A model generated the notes under the pieces. That model made no database searches, was not told the origin of the DNA, and was given only the letters and a program-made list of their open reading frames with translations. Source: Lachnospiraceae bacterium (GTDB lineage Bacteria; Bacillota; Clostridia; Lachnospirales; Lachnospiraceae). Taken from it: a stretch of 64,000 bases of DNA. This document shows positions 7,028-14,800 of the stretch, one piece after another; the first letter of the stretch is position 1, and each line of letters starts with the position of its first letter. Position numbers and translations under genes: made by a program. Location: assembly GCA_024690825.1 (NCBI GenBank), contig JAILOK010000098.1, positions 43,170 through 107,169 on the forward strand, read 5' to 3'.

Positions 7028-9217
7028 GTGACGATGGGTTGGTTTGATGAACAGATAAGATTAAGAAAAATAAGCGACGACGAGGCTTTTGCGGAGTCCT
7101 TTATAAATATCGCCGGTTCCGTCATGGGTTCAAAAGTATCTACCCTTCTCTTTGACGAAAGACAGGTCATAAAGAGTTCCATCGACGAGATCCTGAAATA
7201 CTATCATCTGAAAAGCGGAGATATCCCTTCCGATCTGACGGATCTTTCCGCGCAGCTTGACTATGTCTTAAGACCCTATGGGATCATGTACAGGAATGTG
7301 ACCCTTAACGGCAAATGGTACAAGGACGCCGTAGGGCCGATGCTTGGAAAAAGAAAGTCGGACAACGCTCCCGTTGCATTTATTCCCGACAAGGTCAGCG
7401 GTTACATTTTTCTGAATACCGAAACGGGAAAATACGAGAAAGTATCGGAGTCCAATAAGGAACTGTTTGATCAGGAGGCTGTTACATTTTACAAGCCCAT
7501 GCCGCAGAAGAAGATGACATTGAAGGATATCCTGGTCTACATGGCGCAGTGCCTGTCCACCTCCGATATCGCTTTTATCGTCGTGGTGACGGCAGTGATA
7601 TCATTTGTCGGTATGCTGATGCCAAAGATCAATGACATCATCTTTTCGTATGTGGTGCCGGCGCACAGTATGTCCGTATTTTCGGGAGTGACCGTGTTCC
7701 TGGTCTGTACGGGTATTTCACTGTTGCTTTTTACAGCATCCAAAACTCTGTGCACGGCCAGGGTTACCGCAAGGATGAGCATTTATGTGCAGTCTGCCAC
7801 GATGATGAGGATATTATCACTGCCGGCAAATTTTTTCCGTGACTACGGTTCCGGGGAACTGGCTTCGAAAATGGAATACATGAATTCGCTCTGCTCCATG
7901 CTGATATCGACAGTCATGTCAACGGCGCTGACAAGCATCTTTTCACTGGTTTATATCGGATCTATCATCAGGTTTGCTCCGACCATGGTGACGCCGGCTC
8001 TGACTGTTATCATGGTGACTGTGGTGATCTCGGTAATAACGACATTTGTCCAGATGAAGATCAGCAAACGGCAGATGCAGCTGGCATCAAAGGAGAGAGG
8101 CATGTCCTTTGCGCTTGTTTCCGGTATCCAGAAGATACGGCTGGCTGGCGCGGAAAAGAGAGCCTTTGCCAGGTGGGGCAATCTCTACGCAGAGGAAGCG
8201 GCGCTTTCATATGATCCGCCGATGATCATAAAGATAAATCCCGTGATCACTCTGATGGTAACGCTTGCGGGAACATTCATCCTTCAGTATTCCGCAGCGG
8301 CTTCCGGGCTGACACAGGCCTCTTATTATGCTTTCAATACAGCATACTCGATGCTTTCGGGAGCCTTTATGGGGCTTGCCGGCATGACGCTTCAGATAGC
8401 CCAGATCAAGCCGATCCTTGACCAGATCAAACCGATCCTTGACGCAGAACCGGAATACTCCGACAATAAACAGGTGCTGACGAGGATAGGCGGAGGAGTT
8501 GAGCTCAACAACATTTCCTTCAGGTATAATGATGATATGCCCATGGTAATAGATGATCTTTCGCTGAAGATCAGGCCCGGGCAGTATATCGCCATAGTCG
8601 GAAAGACCGGATGCGGCAAATCAACTCTCATGAGGCTGCTCCTGGGATTTGAAAAACCCATAAAGGGCGCCATATACTATGACGGAAAGGATATCAATAC
8701 GATAGACTTAAAGTCTCTCAGAAAAAATATAGGTTCCGTTACCCAGAACGGCAAGCTCTTTTCGGGAGATCTTTTTGAGAATATAGTCATTTCCGCGCCT
8801 CAGCTGTCTTTGGATGATGCGTGGGAAGCGGCCGAGATAGCGGGGATTGCCGATGATATCAGGGAGATGCCCATGGGAATGTTTACCTATGTGGCCGAGG
8901 GCGGAATAGGAATTTCCGGCGGTCAGAAGCAGAGGCTTATGATCGCAAGGGCTGTCGCACCGAAGCCGAAGATCCTGATGTTTGACGAGGCAACAAGCGC
9001 ACTTGATAATATTACGCAAAAGAAGGTGTCGGATTCCCTCGCTTCGATGAAGTGTACCAGGATAGTGATAGCTCACAGGCTTTCGACCATACAGGAGTGT
9101 GACAGGATCATAGTCCTTGACGGCGGAAAGATAATCGAGGACGGAACCTACGACGAACTGATAGCAAAGAAAGGTTATTTTGCAGATCTCGTTGAAAGAC
9201 AGAGAATAGATGCTTAA
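7028..9217 (+). CDS. Second bacteriocin exporter without peptidase (NHLM-type ABC transporter)
   Basis: About 729 residues from GTG 7028 (ATG 7034 is an alternative). The N-terminal 165 residues have no C39 signature. They form the soluble domain typical of the second, non-peptidase ABC protein in NHLM systems. A six-helix exporter domain follows (about 175-450), then the ATPase: Walker A GKTGCGKST, signature ISGGQKQRLMIA, Walker B KILMFDEATSALD, switch His IAHRLST. The two exporters probably form a heterodimer or act in sequence on the same peptides. The ribosome binding site is unusual: the only strong one is separated from the start by a structured 105-bp insert. Removing the insert would leave a 5-nt gap to the GTG. 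Confidence 0.88.
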   Translation: MTMGWFDEQIRLRKISDDEAFAESFINIAGSVMGSKVSTLLFDERQVIKSSIDEILKYYHLKSGDIPSDLTDLSAQLDYVLRPYGIMYRNVTLNGKWYKDAVGPMLGKRKSDNAPVAFIPDKVSGYIFLNTETGKYEKVSESNKELFDQEAVTFYKPMPQKKMTLKDILVYMAQCLSTSDIAFIVVVTAVISFVGMLMPKINDIIFSYVVPAHSMSVFSGVTVFLVCTGISLLLFTASKTLCTARVTARMSIYVQSATMMRILSLPANFFRDYGSGELASKMEYMNSLCSMLISTVMSTALTSIFSLVYIGSIIRFAPTMVTPALTVIMVTVVISVITTFVQMKISKRQMQLASKERGMSFALVSGIQKIRLAGAEKRAFARWGNLYAEEAALSYDPPMIIKINPVITLMVTLAGTFILQYSAAASGLTQASYYAFNTAYSMLSGAFMGLAGMTLQIAQIKPILDQIKPILDAEPEYSDNKQVLTRIGGGVELNNISFRYNDDMPMVIDDLSLKIRPGQYIAIVGKTGCGKSTLMRLLLGFEKPIKGAIYYDGKDINTIDLKSLRKNIGSVTQNGKLFSGDLFENIVISAPQLSLDDAWEAAEIAGIADDIREMPMGMFTYVAEGGIGISGGQKQRLMIARAVAPKPKILMFDEATSALDNITQKKVSDSLASMKCTRIVIAHRLSTIQECDRIIVLDGGKIIEDGTYDELIAKKGYFADLVERQRIDA

Positions 9218-9250
9218 GGGGCGTTTCATTGTGAGGAAGGAGTTTTTATT

Positions 9251-10852
9251 ATGAAAAACAGGATCATCGCATTGTTTATTGCAGCAGTGTTGTCAGCGGG
9301 TTTGATCGCAGGATGCAGCAGCTCTGTATCCGATGTAAAAAACGAACCTGAGGAGAAACAGGAAGAGGTTCAGACCGAGCCGGAAGAGGAATCTCCTGAA
9401 GAATCTGCCGAAAAAGTGGAAGAGGAATCATCAGCCGGTGAAGCAAAGGCTGAGGATGAAGAAGAGCCGGCAGAGGGTCTCGTCATTTCGACAGCAAAGG
9501 AATTTATAAGCCGGACCGATGATGACGGAAAGGTGATCGCTTACGGACACTATCCGGTAATCAAGGCGTCGGGAAAGGATTATGAAAAGCTTTCAAAGGC
9601 TCTGGATGACTTTACGGACAGTCTGAAGGCAGATGTGGAAAAGAATCTCGATGACATCGCGGATTTTGCAAAAGAAGATATCAAGGACGGAAGAGATCTG
9701 CCGGGCGGTTATTATACATACAACTGCGATGCTCTGATAACCCGCGCGGACGAGGAAGTTGTAAGCATCCTGCTGACCTATGATACATTCTCGGGAGGCG
9801 CGCACCCGTCATCATGGTTTGTGTCAGGCGTCTATGATTCAAAGGGCGGCGAAGAACTGAATATCGGAAATGTTGTAAAGGACATGGATTCGCTTCCGAA
9901 GACCTTAAGTGACAAGCTTCTTTCGGAATACGACAAGGAGATGTTTTTTGACGAGGATGTGGAAGGCCTGATAAAAGAGGCTTACGGAGATGATGATAAA
10001 TATGTCTTTACGCTTGATAATGGCGGGATCTGCTTTTATTTCTCGGCATACCAGCTGGCTCCATATGCCTCAGGAAGCCAGATCGTGACATTTGATTATG
10101 ACGATGAGGCAGATTTTGTTCTCGATGTTTACAAAGAGAATGTCGACAATATGATCGAGGGAATAATCCCGGAGAAAAAGTACAGATTTTCCGACAGCGA
10201 TAAGGCATCGTTCTCCTGGTATGCAAATTATGAGGATGACTACGAGTATGAGCTGGATGTAGAGATAAACGGCAAGCAGGTTTCGGAAACCATCACATGC
10301 GCGGGTATGCAGCCGTATCTTGTAAAGAAGGACGGAAAGTACTTTATCTATGTGAACGAGCTTCAGATGAACGATTACCAGAGCATAGATATATATAAGA
10401 TACAGGCCGGAGTTTTCAAGAAAGTCGGAAGCTTTGAGAGGGGCTTCAGGGATACAAGCCCTACGGATCCCGATAATTTCTATCTGGCCGGACGCACGGA
10501 TCTGCTGTCTACGAATAATACATACAGATCCTATCATGTGGGAGATGACGGCATGCCCGTGGCAAACGAGGAATATGACCATGTGGTCGGTTCGGTCTCC
10601 GAAAAGCTGACATTGAAAAAGGATATCGAGGCCGAGGTCTATGCGGATGAGGATGCATCCGAGCCTGAAAAGACCACGCTTGAAAAGGGAACAGTCCTTT
10701 ATTATTTCAGGACCGATAACGAGACCTTTATGGACATGAAAACGGAAGACGGAAGAATCGTCCGCTTCTATCCCAAGACCGGTGAATGGCCCCAGACCAT
10801 AGACGGAACCGATATCGAAGAACTCTTTGACGGAGTGATGTTTGCGGGGTAA
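9251..10852 (+). CDS. Acidic lipoprotein with DUF4163/DUF3298-like domain
   Basis: A 533-residue protein with a lipobox ending IAGCSS (Cys about 22) and a Glu-rich linker to about residue 75. The segment at about 80-290 resembles the DUF4163-DUF3298 module of RsiV and PdaC-like proteins, with the landmark TYDTFSGGAHPSSW followed by a strand and GEELNIGNVV. The last 230 residues are a beta-rich domain and an SH3-like tail (LEKGTVLYYFRTD...MDMKTEDGRIVRFYP). It follows the exporter pair by 33 nt with its own AAGGAG site and ends at a strong terminator, so it may be the last operon gene. A role as immunity or sensing lipoprotein for the exported peptide is possible but only inferred. Confidence 0.7.
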   Translation: MKNRIIALFIAAVLSAGLIAGCSSSVSDVKNEPEEKQEEVQTEPEEESPEESAEKVEEESSAGEAKAEDEEEPAEGLVISTAKEFISRTDDDGKVIAYGHYPVIKASGKDYEKLSKALDDFTDSLKADVEKNLDDIADFAKEDIKDGRDLPGGYYTYNCDALITRADEEVVSILLTYDTFSGGAHPSSWFVSGVYDSKGGEELNIGNVVKDMDSLPKTLSDKLLSEYDKEMFFDEDVEGLIKEAYGDDDKYVFTLDNGGICFYFSAYQLAPYASGSQIVTFDYDDEADFVLDVYKENVDNMIEGIIPEKKYRFSDSDKASFSWYANYEDDYEYELDVEINGKQVSETITCAGMQPYLVKKDGKYFIYVNELQMNDYQSIDIYKIQAGVFKKVGSFERGFRDTSPTDPDNFYLAGRTDLLSTNNTYRSYHVGDDGMPVANEEYDHVVGSVSEKLTLKKDIEAEVYADEDASEPEKTTLEKGTVLYYFRTDNETFMDMKTEDGRIVRFYPKTGEWPQTIDGTDIEELFDGVMFAG

Positions 10853-10872
10853 AAGATAAGCTGTAATATGAT

Positions 10873-10902
10873 AAAAGGGCAGTCTGATGACTGTCCTTTT
10901 TT
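10873..10902 (+). terminator. Intrinsic terminator, copy 1 of a duplicated sequence
   Basis: AAAGGGCAGTC TGAT GACTGTCCTTT forms a short tight stem followed by T residues. The same roughly 31-nt sequence occurs again at 11790-11820 after the two-gene cassette. The gap 10903-11094 is AT-rich and shows no gene. Confidence 0.85.
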
Positions 10903-11094
10903 AGTTATCATGATCATATGAATAAAATATTGCCTGAAATAAATCCAACTAAATATCGTCAATAGTTACAAATCTGCGAAAGATCACGAAAATCTGTTGT
11001 TTCTATCTGCATGTTGTGATAATCTTTGACTTCGAAAATTCTTTTGATTTTTTCTTTTGGTAATTTCTACTATTAATCAGCGGGTATATTGAAG

Positions 11095-11520
11095 ATGTTA
11101 AGAACGAAAGAAGACCCTGTCAGGGAGATTCTGGGCAGCGCTATGGATTCACATCCGGAAGAAACCAGGCAGATAATAGAAGAGATGACTTTGATCGGAG
11201 TGGATATAGTTTATAGAATGAATGCTATGGGATATTCACCGGATCCTTCTTCCGGAAGACCCGGAAAAATAATAATCGATCCGGAAGCGAGTTACAGCGC
11301 ATGGCTCCATGAAAGACGGCATGCCATTGATGATAAAAACAGCGGATGGAGAGGTTTCAGAAACCTTGCTGATCCGTATACTGCCGCCAGATTTGAATCG
11401 AGTGCTTATGATGAGGAAATTGAATTTGCTGATAGGATGGGGTATTATGATGTAGTGGAAAGGCTCAAAATCCTCAAAAACAATAGGATAAGGGAGGTTC
11501 TTGGATATGAAAAAGATTGA
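11095..11520 (+). CDS. Small HExxH-type putative metallopeptidase, possible toxin
   Basis: About 141 residues from ATG 11095 (TTG 11089 is an alternative; no strong ribosome binding site). Residues 60-80 contain PGKIIIDPE followed by AWLHERRHAIDD, a HExxH zinc-peptidase motif. A conserved-looking ESSAYDEEIEFA segment downstream could supply the third ligand (Glu). There is no signal peptide or membrane helix. Proteins with this layout occur as C-terminal toxin or phage-linked zincin domains in Firmicutes. The next gene overlaps its end by 14 nt and is small and acidic, which fits a toxin-immunity or protease-partner pair. AT content is higher than in the neighbours and the pair is bracketed by duplicate terminators, suggesting acquisition as a cassette. 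The toxin role is inference. Confidence 0.6.
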   Translation: MLRTKEDPVREILGSAMDSHPEETRQIIEEMTLIGVDIVYRMNAMGYSPDPSSGRPGKIIIDPEASYSAWLHERRHAIDDKNSGWRGFRNLADPYTAARFESSAYDEEIEFADRMGYYDVVERLKILKNNRIREVLGYEKD

Positions 11521-11806
11521 AGAAATGTCCTGCCTTGAAAAATTAAATTCTGAAGGATTATCATATATATTAAACGGAATGTTGGAGTGTGTTGAAAAAA
11601 AAAGTGCGTCAGAAGAGGAAATTGAGGCAATAAGGAGGCTGGAAAGTGATGGGAGAGAAATTGCCGGAAGAAGGGTTTCTTCTTATGCCTGTGCAGTATT
11701 AAGTTTTTTAAGCATCATACAGTATCATGGATCTGACGAGGATGTCCTTGGACTGTTAGCTGCATGGAATAATTCGGGTAATATATCAGATAAAAGGGCA
11801 GTCTGA
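11507..11806 (+). CDS. Small acidic helical protein, possible immunity partner
   Basis: About 99 residues from ATG 11507 with GGGAGG at 11492-11497. Predicted mostly alpha-helical and Glu-rich, with no membrane segment and no family I recognise. It overlaps the HExxH gene by 14 nt. Its stop codon lies inside the terminator hairpin, so the last codons (DKRAV) are encoded by the terminator stem. This suggests the terminator copy replaced or truncated the original 3' end. Confidence 0.55.
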   Translation: MKKIEEMSCLEKLNSEGLSYILNGMLECVEKKSASEEEIEAIRRLESDGREIAGRRVSSYACAVLSFLSIIQYHGSDEDVLGLLAAWNNSGNISDKRAV

Positions 11807-11820
11807 TGACTGTCCTTTTT
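11792..11820 (+). terminator. Intrinsic terminator, copy 2 of a duplicated sequence
   Basis: Identical in stem, loop and T-run to the terminator at 10873-10902. It overlaps the stop codon of the preceding ORF. Confidence 0.8.
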
Positions 11821-11873
11821 GAGGGTATCAGAATGAAGATACCTCTGACATGTTAAAAGAAAGGTATTAAAGC

Positions 11874-14800
11874 ATGAAACGTCATTACGGAAAAATACTG
11901 GCATTTATGATACTGTTCTCGATGATCTTCGGCCTTCCGGGGGTGTCTTTTGCTGCCGAAACCGGAGAAAGCGTTGAAACCGGAGAGACCATAAGCGAAG
12001 ATGAGGCAGAAGGCGGGACTTCGATATCGGAAGACATTTCCGGCGGGGTTGATGATAATTCAGCCGAAATGGGAGAGTTATCCGGGAATACTGCTGAAGG
12101 ATCGGTGTCAGATGATGAGTGTATCGAAAAAGACCCGCTAACGGGATTGTCAGAAGAAAGTGCTTCAGCGATAACACTTCCCACATCATACAGCAATTAC
12201 ACCCTTGGCAGCCGGGTGACAGAAAACATACCGGTAAGCGGTCTTACCAAATGGTATAAGCTTTCATTGGATCAGACCAGGATAATGATGCTCAGCCTGA
12301 CATCCACCAAATATCCGCATCTGTATATCTATGACAGTAACGGCGAACAGGTACGCGGATTTGACGGCCGCGGGAACTACTACCTTGGATTATTAAAGGG
12401 TAGTTACTATATCAAACTGATCACGAGCAGCCTTAATGAAACATACGATCCTTCTGTTGATACAAGTTCATTTTGTATTACTGCGCAGCAGGTGGACAAT
12501 CACTACCAGTCTTTTGTTGAGGATTATGAAGATCCCGCATCTCTTAACGATACGAAAGCCACAGCAGATGAGATCCGACCGGATAATGTATATCACGGTA
12601 TTGTTTGTGCAAATAATAAAAGAGACTGGTATAAGCTGACGGTAAGCGAGGACAACACATATATCCAGCTGTCTCAGTCGGATTATTATGATTATGATGG
12701 AGAGATCACTATCTATAATGACTCTGACAGCGTTATTGCACGTCAGAATGATGCGGATGCGATGACAGTCAGGCTTCTGTCAAGAGGTACTTATTACATA
12801 ATGGCTTCGCGTTTTAATGCGGATAATAACATTTACGGCATAACCTCATATAAGATCGCTATAGGGAAGGATGCAAAAAGAAATGAGCATGTAACTTTGT
12901 ATATGCCTGATGACGGAACAGAGTATACCCTTAACGAACGAAAGACCGTGCATCTGACAGGAAATAATAACACCACTCAGTATAAGCTTAATCTTTTTGA
13001 CCGTGCGCATATCCTGAAAGTGAATGTTACGGCAACAAATAATGCATATCCGTATCTGTATATCGGTGATATTTATGGAAGATATCTGGAAACACAGCAG
13101 GGCGCGGGAACCATGTACATAGGTTTAACGGAAGGCGCTTATGCGATAAGACTATATTGTAACAGTCCGGGTAACGATGTGAGTTTTTGCCTGACAACCA
13201 TAGATCCTGATAATAACAACCCGAGTATCAGAGAAGACTACAGAGACAGCCGCACAAGGAACAATACAGATCTGGATGCAAGTGAGTTTCAAAAAAATGT
13301 CGGAGAAGTGATCGATATACGGGGAATACTGGGCCGGAACAATATCAGGGACTGCTACAGATTCACTGTCTCCTGTCCATCCGTGTTCAGTGTTTCACAG
13401 AAGGATTATCGCTCTTACGGTGCTACGATGACACTTAAGGATAAAAACGGAAACCGGATACTGTATCAGAGTGACGAGAACGGATCAAAGCAGTGCACCA
13501 TCCAGAAAGGGATTTATTATCTGTATGCCGAGCGTTTCAACTGGCAGAATAATGATTATGGTGTAACCTCCTACAGGGTCACGCTCTCAGATGCACCCGG
13601 GGTGGATACCTGTACGGTCACATATGACGGAAACGGTGCCGAATCCGGTACCGTACCTGAAGCTCAAAGATATATCAAAGGAGAAAATGTTTCTGTTAAG
13701 GGATTCGGAGATCTAAAGAAGACGGGTCTGGTCTTTAAGGGCTGGTGTGAAAACAGAGACGGTACGGGAAAGCTGTACTCGGAAGATGATATATATGAGA
13801 ACATCCAGAAAGATCTTACCCTGTATGCTGTATGGATGGAGCCTCATTATATAAACGAGAGAGTAAAGTCGGTCATAAACGGCAAAGGCTATGGAACCTA
13901 CAGCTTTAAGCTTGTTTCAGATGATAACAAGGTCCTGAAAAATACCGGTATCTCATATTATTTTACAGACGGGTCAGGTAACAGACTTCCTGAAAATTTC
14001 GTGGCTTCAAGTGACGAAAACGGACTTATCACCATAAGGACGAAAACCTATGACAATCTGTCAAGTCTTTCTGCTTCTCCTGTAACGGACCGGGTATCTG
14101 CCAATCTGGTATATAAACCTGACGGTTCGAGGAATGTATTGTCAAATACCAGTGTCATATTTGATATCACCGTGGAGCCCCTTTCTTTTTCGCAGGAATG
14201 GACGATGGGTACCAAGGCTTCTGTTGAAGCAGGTATAGGCGAAGGAGTCGGATTGACTCTCGGTCCTCTTGAGGCGAAAGCATCTGTCGCGGAGGCGGAG
14301 GCATCTGCCGAAGTCGGAACGACAATGGATCTGAAGCACGAGTACGTATCCGGAAAAAGAAATCTCGAGATAGGGCAGGCTTTTAATACCAAGATCGGAA
14401 TAAACGGTTCAGTTGGTCCGAAAGCGGATGTGGAAGCCGGAGTTCATGTGGATGCTGCCCTTGCTACGGCAGAGGCAGGAATGAAGCTTGGACAGATGAT
14501 GCGGCTTGCCGAAAAGATAAATGATTACCGGGCCTCTGCACAGGATATGAAGGACGTCGGCAGGTTTCTGCTCGCAACGGAGGCTGTTGGAACGGGAAAC
14601 GCTTTTCTGGTGGGTTTGATCACGCTTATCGATAAGAGTCCCTTTAATAATGTCGCCTGCGGGACGGATATCACTGCCGAAGCAGGCGTGAATGTCGGAT
14701 CGGTGAAGGTCTACGATGTTAATAAAGCCGGTGGTGACAATACTCTGGCTGAAGGCTCGCTGCTGTCGGGCGGATATAACAGTGTTTATTCCAACGAGGC

